Positions 13,601 to 28,600 of a stretch of 64,000 nucleotides of DNA are shown here, in pieces. This DNA comes from Anthonomus grandis grandis (Eukaryota; Arthropoda; Insecta; Coleoptera; Curculionidae). Within the stretch, counting starts at the first letter, position 1, and every line of letters begins with the position of its first letter. Below the pieces are notes generated by a model that saw only the letters and a list, made by a program, of their open reading frames with translations, made no database searches and was not told the DNA's origin. The DNA lies in contig NC_065546.1 of NCBI RefSeq assembly GCF_022605725.1, positions 34,282,227 through 34,346,226 on the forward strand. The letters run 5' to 3'. The position numbers and the translations under genes are program-made.

Positions 13601-16600
13601 TAAGTTATTATAAATCTTTGGGCCAACACGGGAAATATGATTTTGACAGACTGTCTTTTCAACAGAGGTTTCCCAGTTCAACTTTACCTTGGGCAGTAAA
13701 CTATGTTTTGTATTTTGGGTGTAGAGTGAATTTCTAATTTAAAAACTACAAATTAGATCACTAGGGTAACTTTTCCTTTTGAAAAGCATAATTTTTAGAA
13801 TTTATTTATGTAGTTGTACTACCACATAAATAATAGAGCTTGTAGTTGATAGATTCGACTAAACAGAACTATATCATTTCTAATGTTTTAAAAGATAACA
13901 TACTTCTTAACTCATAAAACTTGTAATTATTTTGTCTCATCCTAATTAAATCATCCCAATTCAAACATTTATCTAACCAGACTCGAAGGTATTACAAGTG
14001 AGAAGTTAATAAATTTAATTTTATCAGTCAAAGCAAGCTACAATCCAACCACATTTCAATTTTATTTAATGCGCTCTTTGCCTTACTGCTTCCAGAACGT
14101 CATTTCTTTTACCTGATATATGCAGGGTCCTGCAACAAAGTGTTATCCATACGGATCTCTTAAATTTTTGTTGGGACGTGTTAGCGCATGTTTAAAAAAT
14201 ATTTTGAAATAGAAGCAGCTTTTTTTTTTTAATGAAGTGCCATTCTTTTTATTCCGTTTTTAGGACCACCTTAGGCTAGTTAGTATATGCGCTAAATATG
14301 TCTACTTTGTCATGCGCAATTTGACTGGAATAATTTTATTTACAAAAAAAAATTAAAGGTCACTACATCGTTTAATTTCAGGTTTGTTTGTTTGTTTGGT
14401 AAGAAACAAGTTGTTGACAAACAAACATGCTCAATAAAGTAAAATGCATTCGCACAGAAACTTCTTATCAGTTTCAAATCAAAAGTTTAATGTTCTAACG
14501 ATTATAGGCGCACACATCGCAATTTTGTTGAACCTCAGTTGGAACCTAATGTGTTAAATAATTATTTTTCTAGTATATCTGAAGTTTTGTTGGAGAATGT
14601 AACCAGCAATAAGAACCTAATGGATTCCCTTCAAGATGTCCCTGTCAATGAATTTTTCTTTCTTCATCCGGTAACTTCTGATGATTTCGGAAAGTTCTGT
14701 TGAACATAGTAGGTCTTCTGGGTCAGGTGTAATTTGCATGAATCAGCACAGTTGTTGTGTTTGCCTACGGGTGTCTTAGACACTTTGGTGTTTGTTAATG
14801 ACTTGTGCTGTCTAAAATTTCTGAGTATGATTGTTCAATTTGTGGATGATACTACACTTCTTTGGCACCACAAAAATCAAAATTACCATAGATCTGTTAT
14901 TGTTGAGGATATTCATATGATTCAAGAGTGGTATGGGTATAACCGTCTGGTATTCGATGTGGACCAGGCTCTGGTTTTAGGTGTCCATTTGATGATTTCA
15001 CAGTCTGTCTGATAGACCACCTTGAAATACTGTACGTTTGACTTGTCAATTCCATAATTTCTCTTTGCCTAGAAAAATGATCATACATTTTTCAATTAAT
15101 TAAATTTAAGAAAATCAAATTTTGGATTCATCTTCATGTCCGCCTCGATTGTTAATAACAGCTTCACAGAGTTTCGGTAGTCTTCTAATTAATTTGTCCA
15201 AAGTTTCCTGCGGTATCTTGTGCCACTCTTCTTGGATGATCCTCCACAAGTCTTCTTTTGATGTGGGGCATGATTTTCGCACTTGTCTATCCAGTTCATC
15301 CCACAGTAATTCAATAGGATTGCATAACTTTTAGAAGATGTTTCCTTTGTAATTGACCTAAATATTGCTTGCACAATTTCGACGTGTGCTTGGGGTCATT
15401 GTCATGTTGAAAGATGAAGTTTTCCCCAATTATTCGAGTACCAGAAGGAAGTACATTGTCACTTAAAATTGTTTTGTAACCCTCTTTTCGAAGAATTCGC
15501 TCTATTCTAATTAGATCGCCTACCGCAGATCCTCCGAAACGACCCTACACCATCACCGAACCACCACCGTGTTCAACTGAGGCCACCGTACAGTTCTCAG
15601 CGACCCTTTCAATGGCATAACGGCGAACAAAAACTCGTCTCTTCGTTCCAAAAACCTCGAAGTTCGACTCGTCACTCCAGAGAACTTTCTTCCAGTCATC
15701 AATGGTCCATTCTTTGTGTGACTGCGCCCACTCAAGTCTTTTCTTCTTATTAACATCCTTCAGTAGCGGTTTTGATACAGCTAAACGTCCTTTAAGACCA
15801 ACATTATAAAGTCGCCGTTTTGCTGTCGAAACACTGACCGCTTTTTTACGTTCCTTGTTGATTTTTGCTGTGATTTCAGGCGCGGTAAGGCGTCTATTGC
15901 GTTTGCTTGTAATTATAATATTTAAATCCTCCTTTGAACTTGTTGCCTTTGGCCTTCCCGATCGAGGTTTGTTGCTAATAGTCCCTTCTCTGGTGAATTT
16001 CCTAATATTATAATCGACAGTCCGCCTTGGAATTCCCAAATCCGTCGAAATTTGACGGTTAGTCTTTCCAGCCTTATGAAATCCAATGATAATACCTTTT
16101 GTTTCTTTCTACCGATAACTCTTTTGTTTTAGCTATTTTAAAGAATGTTGAAACACCAGCAATGAAACGGTGACAGTCGTCAATAAGCAAGCGAAATTAT
16201 TTACAAATGTTACACAAAATCAATTCTTGAATACTAAACACCTTTAAATGTTTCAAATGTAAACATATTAGTTTTTTAGAAGAAGTGCATATTTTCACTA
16301 CGGTAGTGTAAGAAGCTTTGTATCTAAGATTTGTATCTTTTGTATTAAAATAAATTGTCTATATATCTAATACTTAACGGTAATACAATTCGTGAAAAAA
16401 ATATTTATATACTTCCTTTTAGGTTCTACTGATGATAGGATTACCGAGCTCAGGAAAAACTCACTGGGTGAAAAACCATATCGAGAACACCCCAGACAAA
16501 TCTTACACCATTATCGGAAATTACCCCTTATTTGATAGAATGACTGTAAGTAGGGATTCAACTAACGTTTTTTTATAAAATCGTAATTTTTTTTTGTTTA

Positions 16601-19600
16601 ATCTCTTTAGGTTGAAGGAGAACCGATCAAATCAAGATTTAACGGTTGCTGGAAGCTCCTCGTGGATCGCATGCAGAAATTCCTAAACTACCAAACTGAC
16701 CAGGCTAGTTTGCGCAGGCGTAATTATATCATCGATCAGGTAACACTCGCACATTCTATTTAAAAAAAGACAACAATTTATAGTCGAGCAACTGAGGTGA
16801 GTATTCAAATTTCAGCTTCAGCAGTTTCCGAGGTCGCATATTGAGGTTTATTCGTTCTGTGTGTTTTTTTTTTTTTTTTAAATTTTAATTTGGGTCGTTT
16901 TGGTTCAGGTACCATTTAAATAGGAAAACCGTCCCTAGCAAGCACATTTTTTTTTATTATAACAATTTTATTTGCATCAATTGGCAGGGAAACCGTTTTC
17001 GCAGTTGTGAATTATGGGGGTTCCGTAAATAGAGTGTTGCTGTTATAGGCAGGACTAAGTGAAACAAGTGACAATGGATTTGCAACATTGGACTACACAT
17101 GCATATATTTATTAGGGGTGATTCATTTTTACTGGGTGGAGGCAGTGAGTATATATTTATTCAGCCTATTTATACAACTTTGATATAAATATGGGGTGCG
17201 ATTAAGGAAAACTTTTTTTTCTTTTCCAAGAACTCAAAGGATACAAAACAGTAACAATAGAATATACAAAGTAGCAAACAAGGCCATAAAATGTATTTGT
17301 TTCTGCAATACCCTCTTTCTTGGGAAAAAAATAAATGGTGTAGGTCATAAAAAAAACATGAAAACAATACTCTCCTTTGATTCCAAATAAGCATAATTTT
17401 CCAAAGAAGGAAGGTTTTTCATATATAAATATTTATGCAAAATAGTATATGCACTACAGTTGTCTGACACAATCCCACCTTTCAACTATCTAACGCAATT
17501 TTAAGGTTTTTTTTCCTATCATTACAAACTGGTATTTATGCCGAATAAAAAGCAATTTCTTATTAACATCATAGAAGCACACAAAAGTAGTGTAACTTAA
17601 ACCGCTGTAGGTAAGTCAGGAACTAATAACGGAGCTGTCATGAAAGTTTAATACGTTACGTTTGAAGGTTTGAAACAGTTTGAAAATCACATGAATTTAT
17701 CCGTTGGTTAGTCCGAGGACTTTAGAATTAGAATTGTAATACTTCAAAAATTGTTTCTTTACTATCAATTTCTCTGTATAATAATTAAAAAGTCCTCACC
17801 ACACAGATTGTTCAAGGAATGTGCCATTAAGGTTTAGAGGGAATGTTCATGGAACTTTTGGTATTAATGTTCTCTGAATAGGCCAGAAATGTTTAAATAA
17901 AGAATTTATAATTTAGGATTAAAAGGTTTAAACATTTAAATTTTCTTGTAAATATTGAAAATTTTTTGCAACCATTTTCACGAAATATTTGGAATAATTT
18001 CGTATTATAACGTTTCTTATCTAAATACTTTTTTAGTCAGACAATTTCATTGTAAGACCAAAAATCACAACAAATCTACTACAGATTACAACATTTTCAT
18101 TCTTTTCATCAAAGTATGGACGATTTCTAGGGATTTGTTTTTCAATTGGATATTTCTTTTTAATTTTAACATGAAAAATAAACATATTTTGCAATTTAAT
18201 GTTAATTCTCAAGTCCTTCAATTTCTAACAACCATTCATTATTAGGATAAAGAAAGTAATATTTAATGGATCTACTCAAATCTAAGCAATGTGTCTATGG
18301 TTTTTATTTTTTTATGTGAAAACCATGCATCTAGAAAAAAACGGCCAAGAGATCAAATAGGTTATAAATAAAATAAGGAATTTAAAAATATGTTGGCAAT
18401 AGTGTACAGAAAAATGAAACAAGAATGTATAAAACACTCCCTTGACTTCACTTTGAAATTAAATTTTAAAAATAGGGAGTGATTGTATATGGAATGGGAT
18501 TTTGTCCAACAATTTTACAACATAGTACATAGTTGCGGTTTGCCCTCTCTTTATTTTGTTATAAGGAAGTATAGCATCTGGCTTATAACTTGTAAGATAG
18601 AAAGGCACATTTTGGTGGATCTCAATGTTCAGAGAAGTAATTTTTATATTAAATATCACAGCAATTTTAATTTTTCATGAACTTTACTATATGTAACTTT
18701 GGAGAAATTAAAGGATTTATTAGATATTTTATATTGGCGTGTTAGGAAGGTTATATATGTTTATAACATATATAATAGATATATGTATGTTTTATAGATA
18801 TGTTTAAAATTTCTCTGTATTTAAGAAAAAAAATATTTTTTTCTGTGGGATACTAAATTGTTAATACTGAGGGTAAGTTATTAATAATGAACCCAGAAAA
18901 ATTACAGTTAGTGCCTAAGAACTAGTCAACTCTTATATTATCTTTAACTATATACCTCTAACTATTGCTACTATGGCCAAAGAGAACTAAAAATAATAGG
19001 AAAAACTTAGTTTAAGTTTTAAATGCGCGAAAACTTTAAAAAACCTAAATGCATAAAAATGACATCAAAGCATATAAAAATTGCTTCCCGAAAGTCCGGA
19101 ATAAAGAAAGAATGCTTCTGGAAACTAGGGCAAACATTTCAATATTGTTTTGGAAAAAATGATTTCCAATTGTTGAAAGACACAAAATATCATCGATACT
19201 GAAATATCGATACCTAGAATATAATTAAACATTTTTTCAAATCCCTAAAATTTATGAAAAATCATTTTTAATTCACGGAAGACAAATTTTACTTGCTGTT
19301 TTCCTTGTGCGCCCATCAAGAGATTTAATACACAAAAAAAATCAATTTACAAAGAGCAAAAACACTACTTTGCTGTGGCTGATTAGGGTTTAAGGAACAA
19401 CCTTTTCAAAAAACTGTTCTTACAATATAAAAACCGTTTGCTTGCTAGGGCACGGACTGGCCGAATTTAACAAGGTAAGTCTTCTAAATTCAAAGAATTT
19501 TGGCAGTAAACATGGATACGCCCCAATAGAAGATTAATCTTAAAAAAGCTTCAATTGAACCTTGTACAATCAAAATCCATCTGTGTTATCAATACTGCCA

Positions 19601-22600
19601 TTCTCTCATAATGTTTATAGAGTTAAGTTGGTTAGGGTGAGATTTGCCACGTAAAGGGCGGTTTTTTGGGCGGGCGCAGTGCAGTTTTGATGCAAGCATG
19701 GTCGGATACAATTGTGTTATTTACTGATTGTATATTTTTTCTATTTAGGTACGAACCGTTGGCTACAAGTTAGCATATTGACAGTTTTAAGTATTATTTA
19801 AGTATAACTATTCTATTTTATTAGCATATTATATGAAAACTTATAAGCCACATGACAAATTATCTACAACTGGATAGTTGTGGGTACTATTTATATGTGC
19901 AAAATGATTTATTCATTTAATTTACTAGACGAGTTGGGAGCATGTTACTAAAATGTCGGACGTTTGCAAACAGGGTTTGAATTATGGTTGAATTTACTGT
20001 AATTCCATTATTATCTCCAGTTATAAAATAATATTCAATATAAGCAATATTATTGTCTTTTAAGGCAGTAAAGCTGAAAAAAAACGTTTGCAAAATACCA
20101 CATTAATAAAATCATGATTTAACAGCTCAGGTGTACCGGTAGAAAAAAAAATGGAATCTAAAAAAAATTAAACTATTTGAAGAGCAAAAATTCCAATTTT
20201 AAAAGCAAACTTCTAAATCAAATCTAGTAAACAAACAAATTATTCAATGTAACAAAGTTTAAAAATGGTTACTCCAGAACCCTAAAAGTTCAAAACTCAT
20301 CAGTTTGTGCTAGTTTACAAACATATAACATAATACCCCAAATTATTAAGTGCTGCAACTCCAAAGAGATTCTTTTAACAAACTCAAGAGAATTGTGCAT
20401 GAATTGTAGTGATATGTGAAATAATTTTAGTAATATTTTTATTTAATTTTTAAGAAGATTTATATGTTTATGTTGATTTTCAAACTTTTTAAGTGAATTT
20501 TTAGGCCCCAATACAGTTTTATGACAATAATAAATAAAAAAAATACTAAATCCCGGATTTTGGATTAAAATATTAAAACAGTATAAAGACATAAAAACTT
20601 GTCTGCAAGCACAAAAATTTAAACCTCAGATTTCTCATTAATAATCAATTCTTGCTTGTAGTAAGCAAAATGATTTTTTAACAGTGAGACCGTATCAATT
20701 ATTTAAGGCTATTTAGGGAAGTACCTTTAGGAAGACCTAGTTTTTTTGGTCACGAAGAACAAAATTGGTTTAAATATAAGCATTATAAGACAATTAACAA
20801 TATAAGACATATTTTTATATATTCTATTGACAATGTGCCATTCCATATCAAAATTGAATTTGGTATTGTCAGAGATAATTATCAGTTAAGGTTTGTTTTC
20901 CTCTAAGAATACTAAATCATATAATTTCTATTTGTATCTTTTCGTTGCGGAAATTTCGAAATGAAATATATCATTATTAAATAATAATAATCGTCTATTG
21001 ATTAAAATAAAATAAAAATATAAACTGATTGAACCGATAGCTGTATAGCGTTTTGTCACGGAATCTTGAGACTTCTCCGCCCTGACAGTGCCATCAACCG
21101 TGCATGTCAATAAATATACTCACACTATTATAATCCAACTAAGAACTAAACTGTTAAGAATTTTATTTACTAACTGTTAAAAATGCATAATCAATACAAA
21201 ATGCTCCAAAATACCCACAGATCCGAGGTATAGTTAAAATTTTTTACGATCACAATAAGGATAAAGAGATGAATGTCCCTTTTCATTTCTTTCAGAAAAT
21301 TCCACATTTAGCTATTTTTATAGGATATAAAACAAGTAATAATACAATATTAGAAATAAGGTGATAAAATAAGGATGGGATAAAAAATCTTGAAAATATT
21401 GTTGTTTTTTTTTGTTTGAAATTTTTAACCGAGTACATTTTAGCGAATCATGAGTGTTATATAATTAAATCCCGACTTATGAAAGACAGCTTTTAAATTC
21501 AGAAAGGGCAAGTGGAACATTTTATGATGTGAAAACGAAAAAGGAATGGTTTAACTGAGGTACTCGAGCTTCGGGCAGGCCTGTTAGGGCTAAACGATGA
21601 GTAAAGACTAAAAGTTGTACTAAGCTTTGACATGGGGCAACTATCGTATGTTTTAATTACAAATCTACCGCAAGTTCTTTGCACTCGTATGTATTTGGTT
21701 TATTGTGTCAACATCCACACAAGGGCCATAAATGCTACAGCCGTAATTGAACATCGAAAATACCATAGATTTTCTTAGAATAAAACATAAGTACATTTTT
21801 ATTTGCATACAAAATTTTTAGTAGAATATGCTCTTCGTAATAACCCGGAGACGTGCTTCCTGAATCGTAAATTTCAGTCAAAGATTAGACCAAGATTTTT
21901 GGACGTATAGGAATTTTTTTTAATACAGCACGACTTTTTTGAGCATCCAAAGAGTAAAAAGTGTGCTTTTCTAGTATTCAGTGTAAGATTATGGGAATTT
22001 GAAGAATCATGTACATATTATTTGTAAATGGTGATTTATATTTAAGTTTGCTTGCGCATCGTCACTGGGTTAAAAACTGTAATAAAGTTGTGTATCACCA
22101 GCAAATCCATGTACAGAACATGAATTCTGAAAATCTGCAATTTCTGAAATGCAGTTTCAGAAAATAGCAGTATGTTTTCTATCAAACCTAATTGGAAAAG
22201 TCGCTAAATCCAATAAATTTTAATATAGAATAAAGTAAATTATGACTCAGTATCAAAAGCCTTAGAGAAGCCCGGAAAAACCAAATGCTCCAAGTTTTTT
22301 TTTGCATCAATTTTTGGTTCGGCTGACATCTCTAATATACATAAATAACAATTCTTATTCAAATTAAAAAAATGCCTTATTAAACAAAGAGTGGATTACA
22401 TCCTCATTTATACAACTAAATAAAAAAATGACCTAAATAGTAGAAACATTACTTTACTGTCATCTCTACTCTGTACAAAATATAAGCTATTATAGTCGTT
22501 CATCTTATTAAAAAAAAGCTTATCTATTAAACTGCGTATCAGTACTAATTATTATTTATTAGTATTAAATCTTGTTCTAAAAGACAATGTTAGCAAGGAG

Positions 22601-25600
22601 CGCTGTTCCTTGGAGAGGACTACAAAATCTGCCCCACTGGATTCTCTATCTCCATTGTAACTCAACAAGTGCAAACTAAATATTTCTTGCTGACTGTGTA
22701 TAGTTTATTGCGAAACAGTCTTAAAGCTTAACAGGCAAAATCAATAGAAAGATTTGATGCAGTCTTCATTCAAGATTTGTTTTACATTTAATGAAGTATT
22801 TATAAAAGCCACTCGAAATGTTCCGAGATTAGCCTTACTGATGTTATCATTGTTTCATATTGCTTAAATCACTATGAACTGTCTCTCCCAATGTTGCATT
22901 GTTTGTTCGAAGCGGCAATATTGTCGTATTAACAGCAAAAGGATCGTTGCACCATTAAACATCTTTACATTTCATTTATATTGATATTACTAGTTTTTAT
23001 CGCTGGAATAATATAGACAAGCTCTAATATCTTCATAACCAAAGGCAATCGTGTGAAATAGAAATATATTTTGTTAATAAAAATATAAATTCTTTAAATA
23101 ACCAGTGTAATATTAATAATAGATACCTAAATTTAGTGTTATCATCAAGAGCGTATACAACCAAAATTAATATTAAGACGAGGCAACAAGGACAATGTCT
23201 TACTTGCTACTATATGTATGTATCTTACTTGTATTTTTATCAGATGAGAGTTCTTCTCTAAAGCTGTTTTTTTAAAAGGAGGATACTTAGTTCATTACTC
23301 TGTAGATATTACATAGAGTAATGAAAGTAATAAATTAAATAAAAAAAAAAGATTATCCATCTGGATACAGCTCAGATTAGTGTGAGGCTTCCTTTGAAGT
23401 CTGACGGGATGTTTTTTCAGTTAGAGAAACCCAAAAGAATGTGCTGTACATTTTATAAATAAGAAATGTGATCATATTAACAAGTTAACTGCCACGTGAA
23501 TCAAGTGTGACTCACCGGTAGCATATTAGTTTATGCCACGTGAATCAGCCATGATTCACAGGAAAACTATTGTAATTATGCCTGTAGCTCGCCGGTGATT
23601 CTCAGTAGCCATATAAATCAATGGTAATTTAAAAAGCGTGGCCTGGCATATAAAATGTAATGATTAGCACACGAAATTTTTGTATAAATGGCGTTAAATG
23701 CAAGGTTTTTTAATTTTTGTCGAACAAAAACAAAATTTATTTTTGAAGATATTTTTATTAGGAAAAATTAAAGACATTTTAGAAGCTCAAAGTACAGATT
23801 AGGTATACAAGGTACACAGTTTTTAAAAGCATAAAAATAATTATTCTTTTAAGCAGACATGACACTCTTTGAAGCAGCATCTTCGCCAGTTAGCAGTACC
23901 GACGTCTTCCAAAATATGTTTCACTCGATTTGCGTTTATTTGTGAATCTCTTCGCTCATTTTGGTTTTCTTGGGAAAGATGTAAAGGGGATGTAGCAACT
24001 TCTTCTCTAAATGCTGTTATTGTCATTTTTTGTCCAGTTACTACCCTAAACAATATGTACGCATTTACCATAGCCGCTCCCAAAAGCAATTCCACTGCAA
24101 TTTTTCGGTACCATTTAATTCCCTTTCTCAAAGCTGAGGAATATGCTTTGATTTGGTCCGATAAATCGATAAAAGCTTTACATGTATTTTAGTCAGCAAC
24201 GACATCTGGCTTCTCTATATCCGCATTACGCCGTGTTGGTACTTTGATCATTTGACCAGTATGCTTGGTAGATAAAGTAAGGACATCCCGTTTGTCTTGC
24301 CATTTTGTAATTACAACTCCTGTATTACTCTTGACTATATGCTTCGCCTTTCTTTAGCTTTTTTTATAAGATCTTTTGGATTATTTTTACGATTTTTTCT
24401 AAGTGTACCTACTAAATGAGTTTTTCTTTCTAGTAACTTGTGAGCCAGCTCCATACTTGTGTAGTAGTTATCTACGTAAATGCACCGCCCACAGTCCAAA
24501 AGTGGTTCGCAAAGGTTCGTAACAACGTTAGTTGGCACGCTTGATCCATCTATTTTTTCCTTGCCACAATATATTTTCAGATCATAAGTATATCCTCCTT
24601 CAAGACATAATTTGTATAACTTCACGCCGAACCTATGCCGTTTATTCTTGATGTACTGCATGAAAGCCAGCCTTCCACGAAAAGGGACAAGCGTTTCGTC
24701 AACGCATATTTGCTCTTTGGGAATATAGAACTTTTGAAAATTCCCTTTCAGCTGGTCCAAAAGGGGTCCAAGTTTGTATAACCTATTAGAACTATCAGCG
24801 TTTTCATCTTAAAAATGCCAATTTGCCAACAACAACTCAAACCTATTGCGTGTCATCACATTTGAAATTTGGTTTACATAAATTTTCTTTTTGGATCAAT
24901 AGTCTGCCAATTTAGGTGCACGAAGTAAGCCCATCCAAATTTGAAGACCGATAAAAGTTATAATCTCCTCAGGATTAGTATCTTTCCATTCATTTATACA
25001 TGACCATTTTAAAAGTGTTGATTCTTTTTTCTTTTCGCGCAGCGAAACGATTAGTTTCCGTCACAATGTTACTTACAACATTGTCATCCACCATCAGCTT
25101 GAAAAAAAAAACAGGAGGCTTATCAATGTGTTGAAATAAGTGATTTACAATACCACTTTCAGGAATATCAACTGGAAAGTTCTTTAGGTATTGTCCAGTC
25201 ACTTCTTGCCACATCAATCTTGGAACAAGTTCCTCAACATCTGAACTATCTAACTGAAACTGCTAAATAACTGCCTCTATGGTCTCCGAAATTGCGTCAT
25301 TTTTATTTACGTTTTGGAAAAATGGTGGATCATCAGCTCTGTTAAGAAGTTGCGTACTGGAACCTTCTCCACCAACATCTGGAAATCCTAATGAAGTGCG
25401 CATGTTTATTGTTTTCTTCTTTTTTACTAATGGCTCGTTGCTATTTTCCGAACTACATGAAGATGATGAAGGCGAACTATCAGGTTCATATTCATCTGAG
25501 GATTCTCCGAAAGAATCGGGCTCTTCATCAGAAAATATCTCGTTCATCAGCTTTTGAAGAAGAATCGGGCTGCTGTTCTTTATTATAACTATCCATCTTT

Positions 25601-28600
25601 TCAAAAAAAAATCTAAAATTAACTTGGAAAACAAGATTTGCGATAAAATCTTACCATAGTCAATAATAAAGACCGCTAATAAACAATTATCAAAACACAC
25701 ACCTTTTCAAAACACAAGTTTTTAGTTCTTTACTGTTTGACTGATCACACATAAATGACGATAAACAACAAGAATAGGCTAGTTTTGTTTTGAATCAAGT
25801 ATGATTCACGTGGCCTACTGTGCAATTTTCGTCAGCCAGGCCTTATGAGACACACTTGATTCATGTTCAAAAACACAATTTTTGACAGGTATTGAGAAGT
25901 AATTAATTGTGGGTCATCATTTTTATTATTTTGGAAGTGAAACAAATAAAAAATAGCTTTTGGCTCGTGGGGTTAAAAAAAATTGTATTGTGGCAGTTAA
26001 CGTGTTAAATTTAACGTATTAATAAGGTATATATCAAATGCAAGCGCACAATTTTAAAAGCTTGTGTAAAAAGGGGCATTTTAAAGAAGTATTTAATATT
26101 TAGATTTTATAAGAGACTTTTATCTTCTCTTAATTTTGTTATAAAACTCTTGAAAAATGAAAATTTCTTACTAGAGTGTTAAAAGTGGTTAGAGTTGCCT
26201 ATTTTAATCGTCTTTTGTTTTCTCCTCTCACTCAAGGGATCCTAAGATGACCTGACAAGCTTTAAAAAAATGTACCAATGAAAACCGTTTAGTGGGCAAA
26301 AATAAGTTTAAATGTATTAAAAATTAACCCAGAAATTTTTAAAAATAAAGAAGAAATTATTCATTTGCTAAGGCTCGGTAGGTTCTAAATTGGCTGGTAA
26401 AATAAAGAATTTGATGAAATGCTATTTTTCTAATAAAAAGGCCAAACATAATTTCTGTTTGAATTCTATTCTTGCTCACAACGTTAAAAATCAAACCCTC
26501 TACATGTTTCAAGTGAAATTATCAGATTATATTATAAATCCCTATTAAAACGTATTTGATTTATCTGGTACCAAAGAAAAATCACCTAACTACAGGCCCA
26601 TTGGTTCGGCTAGTTCTTTTAGTAAGTTAGATGAAAAATGCATGAAATTTTGATTCGCGTAGTTTATAAATAGGTATAATTTATTATCAAATGAATAATA
26701 TGGCTTTAGGAAATATTGCAGCCATCAGATTTTCTCTAATCTAAACAAAAGGCTTCGACAGAGTGCTGCTCCATATTCTGTTGTAATGTCTACAAGATAT
26801 AGGTATAAGTGGATTACAGAATCAATAATTAAAATTGTAAAATTGTTCCTAGAAAATAGAACACAGCAGGTAAAAGTAAATGAGTATGGTATATCAGAAG
26901 AAAAATATTTATCGAAACATAAAATTATTATGTAAGGTACATCTGACACATAAGTTTTCTTAAAGAAATGTGGGTGTGTCATATGTTAAGTTATATCCAA
27001 GTAACTTGATCTAGGGAATAAGCAATAATTAAGAGTATCAACTAAAAGCTAAAAATAATACATAGTTAAACATGATGTTACAATTTTTTTATTCATGTAT
27101 CTAAAAGCCATTCCGTCACTTATCTCATGATAGTTTTACAATTATACAATCTTAAATCAGATGGAATTTTGTTATATATTAATGAGATAGTGTAATAGAG
27201 TGTTCTTTGAACTGCGGAAAACGTGCACTTTATATTTGCCACCTAATAATTTTACAACAATCTTATATATAGTTGCCTTAGAGTTAAAATGTTAGCTAGT
27301 TTATAAATTAATTCACTAAGGAACCATATTGGCTTATGCCTAATAATTTTTAAGGTTAACTTTAAAGGTACTGTGCTTGGGCCTCTTCTGTCGACATAGA
27401 GATAGTGTGGTCTATTTTGCCGGTGATACCTGCCTAATAATTAAAGACTCAACAGTTAGACTACACTATGTTTTCATAAATCTGATTGTCAAAATTATAA
27501 TCAGGACCGGTATAGCACTAACGTTGATCGTGTATAAATATTTAGTACTATTTGTGACATTATACAATAAATAACATTTGTCAAATCTAAAGAAATTGCA
27601 GAGCTTCCTCCCACCTTATGTGATGCCAATGCAATAAATAACTATAAATATTTTTAATAAGTCTAACAACTGTCAAAATAGAATTAATTACTACTCTAGC
27701 AACAAATTTTCCGATCAAACATTTAGTTTTGTCTTAGTTAATCAAGATACCGTCTATGAAATAATTTGAAATATTCGGTCAAATACCTCAGGTTGAGCTG
27801 GCATTTCTTTACAAATGCTACACCTTTTTTTTCTGCCAAAGATTATTGACCATATAACAAATACCATAAATTCTTGTTTACTATCAGGCTACTTTCCACA
27901 GCCTTGGCGTGAGTCAGTTGTGTGCCCCATACCCAAAATATGTAATCCCGAATCCCTAGAGGAGTTGCGCCCTATAAGTTTATTTCCAATAATATCGAAG
28001 GTTTTGGAAAGAGTTGTCTATGCACAGTTGTCATTTTATCTTACTGATAATAACATACTTCCAACTAAACAGTCTGGCTTTAGAGAAGGATTCAGTACAG
28101 CTACTACCCTCTTGAACATCATAGACAACATAATAAGGGCTTTCGATAAAAAACTGGCCGTAATTTTAGTTCCCTTAGATTATTCAAAGGCTTTCGATGT
28201 AATCGATCATGACTTGTTAGTCGCCAAGTTAAAGTTTTATGGTTGCAATGAAGTTGTTCTTTCTTCTTTTAAGTCCTATCTCTGGAATTGTACTCAACGA
28301 GTACGCGTCAATAACAATTACTCCGATTCGAAACAGATAATTTCTGGAGTCCCTCAAGGATCGATTCTAGGACCTCTTTTATTCTTGCTATATACTTCGA
28401 ATCTTCCTTTAGTCGTAAAGAGCTCTGAAGTGTACCAGTACGCTGACGATACTCAGTTAATTCATTATTTCGATCCAGATGACATAGAACGGGCTTCTGA
28501 AACTATAAATAGAGACCTAAGCTTAATCTTGCACTACTAGAAAGAACACAATCTTAATATTATTGCCAATAAGGCTAACGTTTTACTTTTTGCCAATAAA

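Noticed and set aside
19625..19710. Short GC-rich patch as a CpG island or promoter
   Set aside because: Under 100 bp, no open frame or motif beside it.
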